Shown: positions 1-5,048, counted from the stretch's first letter. The stretch: 5,623 nucleotides of DNA from an uncultured Eubacteriales bacterium (GCA_905199135.1 CAJKFC010000107.1:1-5623), one strand, 5' to 3'. Translations and numbers: made by a program. The notes: generated by a model not told the origin, from the letters alone.

Positions 1-9
1 GATAGTTTA

Positions 10-90
10 TTTTACGCATTTTACGCAGGGCTCGAGACCTATTTTAAGAGCCTGCTCAAGGGTTGTCTCAAAATATGTTCCGTAAAATGC
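10..90. repeat. Short direct and inverted repeats at left edge
   Basis: TTTTACGCA occurs twice in perfect tandem (10-18 and 19-27). The 10-mer GCATTTTACG (16-25) reappears as an exact inverted copy, CGTAAAATGC, at 81-90. A second small inverted pair, GAGAC (34-38) and GTCTC (65-69), is nested between them. On the minus strand the stretch also contains a roughly 30-codon open frame with no ATG, ending at a TAA near position 13. The region lies downstream of two leftward lysogeny genes, where an integrase gene and attachment site often follow in such phages. The repeats could therefore be protein-binding sites, for example integrase arm sites, or a terminator-like structure. The repeats are seen directly; any function is a guess. 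Confidence 0.35.
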
Positions 91-98
91 CGGAGGGG

Positions 99-530
99 TT
101 ATTCAAGACCGAATTGAGCTTTTGCGGAGACTTCATTATCTATAAAAGTGACATTGGCGTTGGCGCCTACCGAGCCTTTGCCTTTCCACATATATATGCT
201 TGTGGTGATATCTCCGACGGTGGCGGTGCTCGATGCCTCGCCTTCAGAGCCGATAATCTCGACAACCTCTTCATAGCTCATGCCGTTCTGAATGGTATTG
301 AACTCATCCAGTGTGATCAGCTCGGCAGTGGCTTCGGAAAGATCTGCAGAGATTTCATCTTTAGAGCCGGATAGGGCTGCAATAAAAATGCACACAACGA
401 TTACGCATAAAAAAATACTTACGCCTGCAAGGCAGCCGTGAGATTTTAAATTCTTTTTGCAATTCGGGCATACCTTGGCCTTTTTAGGTATGTCGGTCTG
501 ACAGTATTTGCATTTCTTAGTTTCGTTCAT
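99..530 (-). CDS. Zinc-ribbon, single-pass membrane protein with DUF3862 (BLIP/SmpA-like) domain
   Basis: 143 aa. The N-terminus is a zinc ribbon with paired cysteines C7-x2-C10 and C21-x2-C24. A lysine-rich stretch (25-29) follows, then one hydrophobic membrane segment at about 33-53. The positive-inside rule predicts a cytoplasmic zinc ribbon and an extracytoplasmic C-terminus. Residues about 70-143 match the DUF3862 pattern I know from Firmicutes and their phages: an ITLDEF start, NGMSYEEVVEIIG, the MWKG motif, GANANV and a terminal KAQFGL. The fold of this family resembles SmpA/OmlA and beta-lactamase-inhibitor protein. A GGGGAG ribosome site lies 11 nt before the ATG. It is the second leftward gene after the repressor, so it is probably expressed in the lysogen. 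Its role is unknown. A surface or superinfection-related role would fit the position, but nothing in the sequence proves it. Confidence 0.88.
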   Translation of the reverse strand: MNETKKCKYCQTDIPKKAKVCPNCKKNLKSHGCLAGVSIFLCVIVVCIFIAALSGSKDEISADLSEATAELITLDEFNTIQNGMSYEEVVEIIGSEGEASSTATVGDITTSIYMWKGKGSVGANANVTFIDNEVSAKAQFGLE

Positions 531-557
531 AGTGAATATATCTCCCCATGTATTTTA

Positions 558-586
558 TTTTTACACCCCGCGGGTGCAGGTAACAA
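558..586 (-). promoter_or_regulatory. Possible weak leftward promoter with palindrome in its spacer
   Basis: In the 76-nt gap between the two leftward genes, the minus strand reads TTGTTA (586-581), a 17-nt spacer, then TAAAAA (563-558). The spacer contains a perfect 5-bp inverted repeat, CACCC-CGC-GGGTG (564-576). The palindrome sequence is unrelated to the operators at 1237-1333. It has no T-run on the correct side for a leftward terminator, so I read it as a possible protein-binding site or attenuating hairpin. The boxes are only partial matches to the sigma-A consensus, and the gene may simply be co-transcribed with the repressor. Confidence 0.3.
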
Positions 587-606
587 GAAATGTTGCGCTG
601 TATAAA

Positions 607-1212
607 CTAAAACTTTGCTCTGAGCTCGACGACCTTTCCGATAATGGTGACGGGAAGGGTTTCTATTTCGTCATTGTTGTAAAACATCGGCTCATACTGA
701 CTGTTCAAAGGCGTGAGGATAATTCCCTCGGGCCTTATTTTTATTTTTTTGATAGTGGCATCGTCGCCGTTGACAAGGGCGATGACGATATCGCCGTCGG
801 AAGCGGTGGACTGTTTTCTGACTATGACCACATCGCCTTCGGTAAACTTTGGTTCCATGCTGTCGCCCTTGACTCTGAGGGCGAAGAACTCTCCCGTGCC
901 AGACATATCGCGGTTTATCTGCTCGTAGTCGATGATGTTTTCGACAGCCGTGGTGGGCAGGCCTGCCTGAACCTGTCCCAAAACAGGAATCCATACACCG
1001 TTTTTGTCGTCAAGAGGTCTGGTCGAGACATCACGCCCAAGTATATAGTCGGTCGATGTGTTGAAGTAGTCGGCGATCTTAATAAGAGTTTTGCGATCTG
1101 GCTCTCGTTTGCCGCTCTCATATTGACTATATGTATTAGGAGCAATGCCTAACTCATAGGCAACTACCTTTTGCATCTTACCTAAATTTTCTCTAAGTTC
1201 TCTTAATCTCAT
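607..1212 (-). CDS. LexA/CI-type phage repressor (HTH plus S24 self-cleaving peptidase)
   Basis: 201 aa, a full-length two-domain repressor. Residues 1-60 form an XRE-type helix-turn-helix ending in the typical DYFNTSTDYILGR segment. A short linker leads to a peptidase S24 domain (about 73-198). The cleavage site is Ala83-Gly84 (VQAGLP), the nucleophile is Ser118 in the GDSM motif, and the general-base lysine is Lys155 in ATIKKI. All three elements are present, so the protein should undergo RecA-stimulated self-cleavage, as known for LexA and lambda CI. The ATG at 1212 is supported by GAGGT about 7 nt upstream. It reads away from the divergent operator region and is probably autoregulated: an exact palindrome sits in its own promoter spacer. 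It would maintain lysogeny by shutting off the rightward early operon. The domain assignment is secure; operator binding is inferred from position. Confidence 0.96.
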   Translation of the reverse strand: MRLRELRENLGKMQKVVAYELGIAPNTYSQYESGKREPDRKTLIKIADYFNTSTDYILGRDVSTRPLDDKNGVWIPVLGQVQAGLPTTAVENIIDYEQINRDMSGTGEFFALRVKGDSMEPKFTEGDVVIVRKQSTASDGDIVIALVNGDDATIKKIKIRPEGIILTPLNSQYEPMFYNNDEIETLPVTIIGKVVELRAKF

Positions 1213-1229
1213 ATTGTTACCTCGATGGT

Positions 1230-1258
1230 AGTATACTTCACTTTTTGTGAAAAGTCAA
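1230..1258 (-). promoter_or_regulatory. Leftward promoter of the repressor (PRM/PL-like)
   Basis: On the minus strand, TTGACT (1258-1253) and TATACT (1235-1230) are separated by 17 nt, each one base from the sigma-A consensus. The repressor start codon lies about 17 nt beyond the -10 box, so the leader is very short. The spacer is almost entirely filled by the palindrome at 1237-1251, which implies that a protein bound there would block the polymerase. Confidence 0.82.
1237..1251. promoter_or_regulatory. Operator-like site O1 (perfect palindrome)
   Basis: TTCAC-TTTTT-GTGAA is an exact 5-5-5 palindrome in the spacer of the leftward promoter. It is the strongest of four related sites in the divergent region and the best candidate for a high-affinity repressor or Cro site. 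Confidence 0.75.
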
Positions 1259-1263
1259 CGAAA

Positions 1264-1278
1264 ATCACAAAAAGACAA
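1264..1278. promoter_or_regulatory. Operator-like site O2 (degenerate)
   Basis: ATCAC-AAAAA-GACAA keeps the WTCAC left half and the leading G and final AA of the right half. It lies 27 bp from O1, between the -35 boxes of the two promoters. It is convincing only as part of the four-site series. Confidence 0.5.
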
Positions 1279-1286
1279 AAAATGCA

Positions 1287-1315
1287 TTGACAATTCACAA
1301 AATGAGCAGTATAAT
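1287..1315 (+). promoter_or_regulatory. Rightward early promoter (PR-like), consensus boxes
   Basis: TTGACA (1287-1292) and TATAAT (1310-1315) match the sigma-A consensus exactly and are 17 nt apart. Transcription should start near 1322, about 29 nt before the Cro-like ATG. Such a strong promoter needs tight repression in a lysogen. The operator-like sites at 1294-1308 (within the spacer) and 1319-1333 (over the start point) are placed to provide it. Confidence 0.93.
1294..1308. promoter_or_regulatory. Operator-like site O3 (in PR spacer)
   Basis: TTCAC-AAAAT-GAGCA has the full left half-site and a 3/5 match in the right half. It sits between the -35 and -10 boxes of the rightward promoter, mirroring the placement of O1 in the leftward one, 30 bp from O2. 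Confidence 0.58.
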
Positions 1316-1318
1316 AAA

Positions 1319-1333
1319 ATCACAAATTGAGAA
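1319..1333. promoter_or_regulatory. Operator-like site O4 (over PR start point)
   Basis: ATCAC-AAATT-GAGAA matches the palindrome at 4 of 5 positions in each half. It covers the predicted rightward transcription start and ends just before the AGGAGG of the Cro-like gene, 25 bp from O3. Confidence 0.58.
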
Positions 1334-1350
1334 CGAAAGGAGGCGACAAA

Positions 1351-1554
1351 ATGGCTTTGGGTGAAAATATAAAAAAGCACAGGGAAGCTGCAAACCTTAG
1401 CCAGTCACAGCTTGCCACACTTCTATCAAAAGATTCAGCATCTACAATTTCAATGTGGGAGAAAGGTCTGAGAAAACCCTCTGTGGATTCTCTTGTTGTG
1501 ATGTCGGAGATATTTAATTGTACAATCGATGAGCTGTTTTACAGCGAAAAGTAA
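1351..1554 (+). CDS. Cro-like XRE-family HTH regulator
   Basis: 67 aa and essentially one helix-turn-helix domain. The first HTH helix starts near Ser17-Gln18 (SQSQLATLL), the recognition helix runs through STISMWEKG (31-39), and the tail is the usual MSEIFNCTIDELF. The start is the ATG at 1351, preceded by AAAGGAGG with 7 nt spacing. An in-frame TTG at 1327 would place that ribosome site inside the gene and is rejected. It is the first gene of the rightward operon and lies directly across the switch from the repressor, the classic Cro position. It probably binds some or all of the same four operators and counteracts repressor synthesis in the lytic phase. Family membership is clear; the Cro role is inferred from position and size. 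Confidence 0.93.
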   Translation: MALGENIKKHREAANLSQSQLATLLSKDSASTISMWEKGLRKPSVDSLVVMSEIFNCTIDELFYSEK

Positions 1555-1599
1555 GGACCGGGACTGATTTTATTATACCCGTAAGGAAGGAGGGAGACA

Positions 1600-2040
1600 A
1601 TGGAGAAAAAATACATAAATATCTATCAAAGCGGCAGAAACGCTGCCGGGATAACCCAGGAAAAGGCAGCGGAGCTTTTGGGTATATCGGTGGACAGCCT
1701 GAGAGATTACGAAGGCGGCAGGCGTTTTCCTCAAAATGCCGTAGTGGCTCGAATGATAGAGATATACGGAACGCCGTTTCTCGCCGTGCAGCACATCAAT
1801 CTTTCAGCCAGGGAGCTGTCGGCGTATCTTCCGGAATTCAGAATGTCCGGGCTTGCCGAGGCGGTGCTGAGACTGCAAAAGGAGATAAACGATTTTATAA
1901 AGCTCAGAGACGAGCTTTTGGACATCACCTGTGACAATGTGATAGACGAAAAGGAAAGGGGGAGATTTGATATCATCATCAAAGAGCTTGACGACATCTC
2001 GGCGGCCGTGCTGTCTTTAAAGTTTGTAAAAACAAGGTAG
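1600..2040 (+). CDS. XRE-type HTH transcriptional regulator with helical C-terminal domain
   Basis: 146 aa. Residues about 8-62 are a helix-turn-helix of the phage type: NAAGITQEKAAELLG supplies the first helices, SVDSLRDYEGG (31-40) the recognition helix and turn, and VVARMIEIYGTP the last helix. Residues about 70-142 are rich in E, L, K and D with few glycines, and are probably helical, so they may serve in oligomerisation. It begins 45 nt after the Cro-like gene behind a strong AAGGAGGG site. The same arrangement (Cro, then a second HTH protein with a C-terminal helical region) is common in Clostridia prophages, where the second protein is often compared with CII/Apl-type regulators. I cannot tell whether it activates or represses. 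The HTH assignment is solid. Confidence 0.9.
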   Translation: MEKKYINIYQSGRNAAGITQEKAAELLGISVDSLRDYEGGRRFPQNAVVARMIEIYGTPFLAVQHINLSARELSAYLPEFRMSGLAEAVLRLQKEINDFIKLRDELLDITCDNVIDEKERGRFDIIIKELDDISAAVLSLKFVKTR

Positions 2041-2047
2041 GGTGAAA

Positions 2048-2245
2048 ATGAAGAGAATCTATGAATGGCTTTTCGGGCTGTCTTTTGCCGCTTTTTACGG
2101 TTTTGCAGGAGCAGCCGAGAGCATAGAAGGGGCCAGTGTGCCTTTGTGCTTTACATTGTCGGTCGCAAGCTTTGCGGCAGCGGTGTACAGCGCCCATAAG
2201 GCGGGCTTTATGTACCAAAGTACAGAAAAGGAGACCCGCAAGTGA
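2048..2245 (+). CDS. Small hypothetical membrane protein
   Basis: 65 aa, with two hydrophobic stretches at about 8-23 and 31-49 separated by a short acidic loop (ESIEG). The tail is charged (STEKETRK). It is probably a two-pass membrane hairpin, although the segments are rich in Ala and Phe and the first could be a signal-like helix. I chose the ATG at 2048 because the AGGTAGGG signal (2035-2042) is well spaced for it. An in-frame GTG at 2042 overlaps that signal and adds two residues. The gene begins 7 nt after the upstream regulator, and its stop overlaps the GTG start of the next gene. No family recognised. Confidence 0.72.
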   Translation: MKRIYEWLFGLSFAAFYGFAGAAESIEGASVPLCFTLSVASFAAAVYSAHKAGFMYQSTEKETRK

Positions 2246-2463
2246 AATATAAAATATGCCGTGTATGCGGCTTAAAATGGAATGTATCGGAAAAAAGGAG
2301 AGATTATGACTATGTCTGTCCCATATGCAGCGGCAAAAAGGGCAAAGAAAAAGGCCGTCCCGAAGCCAAAGCTACCGGAACGGCACACAACAACCAATTA
2401 AAGTATATCTCATTTTTCCGAAAAAGTCAAGAAGGAGAGATATTATGCCGAAAGTTTATCTGA
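2242..2463 (+). CDS. Small zinc-ribbon protein with basic tail
   Basis: 73 aa from a GTG start (2242) that overlaps the previous stop (GTGA). A clear AAAGGAGA lies about 9 nt upstream. Two CxxC knuckles, C6-x2-C9 and C26-x2-C29, with W13 between them, form a rubredoxin-like zinc ribbon. Residues 32-43 are rich in Lys, Gly and Arg, and the rest has no recognisable pattern. The 3' end overlaps the next gene by 19 nt. Small zinc ribbons of this kind are frequent in phage early operons and probably bind nucleic acid or protein, but no specific role can be given. The tail after residue 45 looks unconstrained, so the native product could be shorter. Confidence 0.75.
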   Translation: MKYKICRVCGLKWNVSEKRRDYDYVCPICSGKKGKEKGRPEAKATGTAHNNQLKYISFFRKSQEGEILCRKFI

Positions 2464-2715
2464 CAGAAAAAGACAAAAAGGCCGCAAAGGCGGCAGAGAA
2501 CGGTAAGTACATAATGGGCACCATATCCAAATACGCCGAGGTGCGCGATATGTCCACGGAAGAGCTGTGTATTCTTTGCAAAATGGGGCGCACGATTTTA
2601 TTCCCGCCGCAAAAATATGGGAGATATGACCCTCGGAGAGCTGTCCGCCATAATGAACGCTTTGAAAATACCATTTTCCGAGCTGTCGCCGTTTCTCGAA
2701 GGCTTTTTGGTTTAG
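2445..2715 (+). pseudogene. Phage HTH protein gene interrupted by a frameshift near 2595
   Basis: The gene starts at ATG 2445 with AAGGAGAG 8 nt upstream. The first 50 codons read as a normal small phage protein (MPKVYLTEKDKK..., then MSTEELCILCKMGRT). From about 2595 the original frame becomes arginine-rich and unconvincing and runs on to 2747, into the next gene. The +1 frame from 2596 instead reads FYSRRKN, then MTLGELSAIMNALKIP and ends at TAG 2713, exactly where the next gene's TAGGAGG ribosome site begins. Joined, the two parts give an XRE-like HTH protein of about 90 aa, with MGRT-(x)-FYSRRKN as its recognition helix. Two missing bases, or one extra, at CACGATTTTATT explain the break. 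It may be a true mutation or a sequence error. If unrepaired, a 100-aa product with a wrong C-terminus results. Confidence 0.82.
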
Positions 2716-2724
2716 GAGGAAAAT

Positions 2725-2922
2725 ATGAGACTGAGAGAATATCTTGACAGAGAAAAGACGGGACAGGCCTTTGTTGACCTTGTCATAAATCTTCGAACGG
2801 AATATAAGAACAAGGCTGTGCCGCTGCCCGTGCTCAAACGCAGAGCCTATGACTGTGTGAAAAAATACGGCGGAGACACGGCGGGAATGGAGGTGCCGCC
2901 TTGCAATACCAATTTGATGTAA
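2725..2922 (+). CDS. Hypothetical small protein
   Basis: 65 aa, not recognised. The N-terminal two thirds (MRLREYLDREK..., VINLRTEYKNK, LKRRAYDCVKKYGG) is charged and predicted helical, with no membrane segment and only two cysteines. Start ATG 2725 has TAGGAGG 6 nt upstream, and that TAG is also the stop codon of the repaired upstream reading frame. The last 22 nt overlap the replication-protein gene, whose ribosome site lies inside this gene, so the two are probably translationally coupled. Its position just before the initiator suggests a replication or regulatory accessory role, but this is only context. Confidence 0.72.
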   Translation: MRLREYLDREKTGQAFVDLVINLRTEYKNKAVPLPVLKRRAYDCVKKYGGDTAGMEVPPCNTNLM

Positions 2923-3533
2923 GGCTTGCGAAAGACTTCGGCGTGGACGAGGCGATATTCTGTCACAACCTTTATTTCTGGTGTCTGAGAAACGAGACCA
3001 ACGGAGAAAACATCAGGGAATACGAGGGAAAAACATACGCCTGGAGCTACAATTCCATGGAGGCTTTTTCGCAGCTTTTTCCATTTTGGACAAAGAGGCA
3101 GATAGAGAGGATAGTGAAGAGCTGCAGGGAGAAAAATCTGGTAATTGCTGTCAATTTTGCCGACAGTCCCTACGACCGTACTCTGTGGTATGCCGTCACC
3201 GAAACGGTGGTGTCGACATACGCAAACGGTGATATGACATTTCACCGTTTGGGGAAATGTAAAGATAGTATATATAATATAAATAATCTAACAGATAGTA
3301 AACCAGATAGTATAGTCCGCCCCCGCAAATACGGTGAAAACGGGTGGGTAAAGCTGACCGACGACGAGCTGCAGAAACTCATAGAAAAGTACGGCGAAGT
3401 CAAGGTTGCCAAAGCCATAGAATACATAGATCTTCAGGCCGAAAAAACCAAAAACAAAAACGGCTGGAAGAGCTGGAGAGCCGTACTGCAAAACGCCATA
3501 AAAAACAACTGGGGAGGGGTGGCCGATGAATGA
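2901..3533 (+). CDS. Phage replication initiator / replisome organizer-like winged-helix protein
   Basis: 210 aa from a TTG start at 2901, chosen because GGAGG (2889-2893) is 7 nt upstream and no in-frame ATG fits. Residues 1-105 match the winged-helix N-terminal domain of Firmicutes phage replication proteins. It has a short helical start (EAIFCHNLYFW), then YNSMEAFSQLFPFWTKRQIERIVKSC as the DNA-binding helices, and the signature YDRTLWYAVT (91-100) on the wing. Residues about 118-146 are a polar linker. Residues 149-205 (WVKLTDDELQKLIEKYGE onward) form the small C-terminal domain often found in these proteins. The gene overlaps the DnaB gene by 8 nt. It probably binds the origin and recruits helicase. 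The linker-coding DNA contains the iteron-like repeats at 3263-3312. Confidence 0.85.
   Translation: MQYQFDVRLAKDFGVDEAIFCHNLYFWCLRNETNGENIREYEGKTYAWSYNSMEAFSQLFPFWTKRQIERIVKSCREKNLVIAVNFADSPYDRTLWYAVTETVVSTYANGDMTFHRLGKCKDSIYNINNLTDSKPDSIVRPRKYGENGWVKLTDDELQKLIEKYGEVKVAKAIEYIDLQAEKTKNKNGWKSWRAVLQNAIKNNWGGVADE
3263..3312. other. Candidate replication origin: AGATAGTA iterons in AT-rich DNA
   Basis: AGATAGTA occurs exactly three times, at 3263-3270, 3293-3300 and 3305-3312. Between the first and second copies lies the most AT-rich stretch of the operon (about 3267-3290, almost only A and T). The block is inside the replication-protein gene and encodes its inter-domain linker (DSIY, TDSKP, DSIV), where protein constraint is low. 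Origins embedded in the initiator gene are established for lambda (in O) and several Firmicutes phages. Spacings are 30 and 12 bp, so phasing is not strict. The repeats are seen; origin function is inferred. Confidence 0.5.
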
Positions 3534-4881
3534 CGCATACATAAACGCCCAGGCAGGGGTTTTAGGCTGCCTTATCATCGACAGTCCCAAATGCGCCGCC
3601 GAGATCTTCTCTTGTCTTAAGACCGAGCATTTTTCGGTGACCGGCTACGCCGCTCTGTTTGAAGGGGCAAGGGAGCTGTATTTTGAGGGCAGACCGATAG
3701 ACCACATCACTTTGGGAGCGAAGATACCCGAATATGCCTCGCTTATGCTGTCCATCGTGGAGCAGACTCCGACGGCAGCCAATTTCAGAGAATACGCCGC
3801 AGCGGTAAAAGAAGAGTATGTATACGACAGGGTTTTGAGACTTTCGGACGAGCTGACGGTACAGGCGGCAAGAAGAGACACAGAGGGAATGAGAGAGACT
3901 TCGGCCGCCGTCATAGCCGCCCTCGACGGTGAGGGCGAAAACGACAGACCTTTGGGAATGGCCGATATCTTCGGAGATTTTCTCGACGAGATGGACAGGA
4001 AGCCCGAATATATCTCCTACGGCATAAAGGCTTTGGACGGCAGGATGTACACCGAAAAAGGTGACTATGTGGTGATAGGAGCGAGACCTTCGGTAGGCAA
4101 GACGGCCATCGCCCTGAACTTCGCCTACGAGATGTCGGAAAAATACCGAACGGTTTTCTATTCTCTCGAGACGGGCGAGAGCAAGCTGGCGGCGAGATTT
4201 TTCGCCAATGTCATGGACACCGATTTCGGAAAGATAAAAAGCCGCAGCCTTTCGGACAGCGAAAAGGCCGAGCTGGCCATGAAATACGCCCCTGTGGCGA
4301 AAAGAAAGATATTTTTCAGAAACGCTTCGGGAAAAACCGCCTTTGAGATATGTTCGGCGGCGCTCAGAGACAGGGCAGAGGTGGTCATCATCGACTATAT
4401 GGGACTTATCGGCGGCACCGCCAGAAGCGAATATGAGAGAGTTTCTGCCATTTCAAAGGAGTTTCACACCTTTGCCCAAAGGCACAAGGTACTTGTCATC
4501 ATGATATGTCAGCTGTCGAGAGAGGGAGGCAGGGACAGACCCACCCTCGCCGCTCTCCGTGACAGCGGACAGATAGAGCAGGACGCCGATGCAGTGCTGC
4601 TTTTGCACAAGCCTTTGGAGGACGACCCTTTGAGAGAGCTCATCATCGCCAAAAACAAGGAAGGCGTTACAGGCAGCGTGGCTTTGGACTTTGACGGTTC
4701 AAGACAGCGCTTTTTCGAAAGCGAGAGAGCCGGTATGGTTTTAAGAAAAAGCCGTGAAAGAAAAAAGGGCTCCGATGTAGTGGCGAGAGTTTTGGGAAAC
4801 GACTGGACAAAGGGCTCAAGGGCCACAAAAGCCGAAAACGAAGAAATGGCAAGGCAGCTTAAAATGGAGGGACGGATATGA
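3526..4881 (+). CDS. dnaB: Replicative DNA helicase, DnaB family
   Basis: 451 aa, normal length for the family. Residues about 5-103 are the DnaB N-terminal helical domain. A linker (about 105-160) leads to the RecA-fold ATPase. Walker A is GARPSVGKT (185-193, Lys192), with SLETGES at 213-219. Walker B is VVIIDY (286-291, Asp290), followed by ICQLSREGG and RDSGQIEQDAD (345-355). The arginine-finger motif, usually KxR, reads KNKEG (376-380), with Lys378 where Arg is normal. It should unwind DNA ahead of the phage fork as a hexamer. The start at 3526 has GGAGG 8 nt upstream and overlaps the initiator stop. The stop overlaps the next ATG. No loader gene lies between initiator and helicase. Identity is certain; phage-borne status follows from context. 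Confidence 0.97.
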   Translation: MNDAYINAQAGVLGCLIIDSPKCAAEIFSCLKTEHFSVTGYAALFEGARELYFEGRPIDHITLGAKIPEYASLMLSIVEQTPTAANFREYAAAVKEEYVYDRVLRLSDELTVQAARRDTEGMRETSAAVIAALDGEGENDRPLGMADIFGDFLDEMDRKPEYISYGIKALDGRMYTEKGDYVVIGARPSVGKTAIALNFAYEMSEKYRTVFYSLETGESKLAARFFANVMDTDFGKIKSRSLSDSEKAELAMKYAPVAKRKIFFRNASGKTAFEICSAALRDRAEVVIIDYMGLIGGTARSEYERVSAISKEFHTFAQRHKVLVIMICQLSREGGRDRPTLAALRDSGQIEQDADAVLLLHKPLEDDPLRELIIAKNKEGVTGSVALDFDGSRQRFFESERAGMVLRKSRERKKGSDVVARVLGNDWTKGSRATKAENEEMARQLKMEGRI

Positions 4882-5048
4882 CGAGATACAAGGTGGGCGA
4901 CAGAGTGGAAATCATCTGTGAAAACGAGAAAATGAAACCGGCGAAGAAGACTGTGTCTGCCTTTATAATTTGGGTACACCCCAAAAAGAGATTTGCTCTG
5001 GCGCAGTACGGAGAGGGCAGAAACACTTTGAAAACGACTGTATATTGA
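4878..5048 (+). CDS. Hypothetical 56-aa basic protein, possible small SH3/KOW-like fold
   Basis: A short gene easily missed. ATG 4878 overlaps the helicase stop (ATGA) and has GGAGG 7 nt upstream. TGA is at 5046-5048. The product begins MTRYKVGDRVEIICENE, continues through KTVSAFIIWVHPKKRFALAQYG and ends KTTVY. The VGDRVEI opening, alternating hydrophobic residues and basic turns suggest a small beta-barrel of the SH3/KOW kind. There is no cysteine cluster or membrane segment. Overlapping start, good ribosome site and tight packing all argue that it is real. No function can be named. Its location directly after dnaB would suit a helicase or fork accessory factor. Confidence 0.75.
   Translation: MTRYKVGDRVEIICENEKMKPAKKTVSAFIIWVHPKKRFALAQYGEGRNTLKTTVY

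Noticed and set aside
564..576. Intrinsic terminator for the repressor gene
   Set aside because: The hairpin is short (5 bp) and in the leftward direction is followed by TAAAAATAAAA rather than a T-run.
508..1152. Long plus-strand open frame of 214 codons
   Set aside because: It is the antisense shadow of the repressor gene, whose HTH and S24 motifs are clear on the minus strand. It has no ribosome site and gives an unlikely protein.
1327..1350. TTG start extending the Cro-like gene
   Set aside because: The extension would contain the AGGAGG ribosome site itself and would begin only about 5 nt after the predicted transcription start.
1351..2040. Toxin-antitoxin pair from the two adjacent small rightward genes
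   Set aside because: Both are HTH regulators with no toxin-like domain, and their place beside a CI-type repressor fits phage control genes.
2325..2444. Upstream in-frame extension of the frameshifted HTH gene
   Set aside because: It runs inside the zinc-ribbon gene in another frame, and the ribosome site AAGGAGAG clearly selects ATG 2445.
2586..2600. Programmed ribosomal frameshift in the broken HTH gene
   Set aside because: The site ACGATTTTATT has no canonical slippery heptamer, and no obvious downstream hairpin was seen. A simple indel is more economical.
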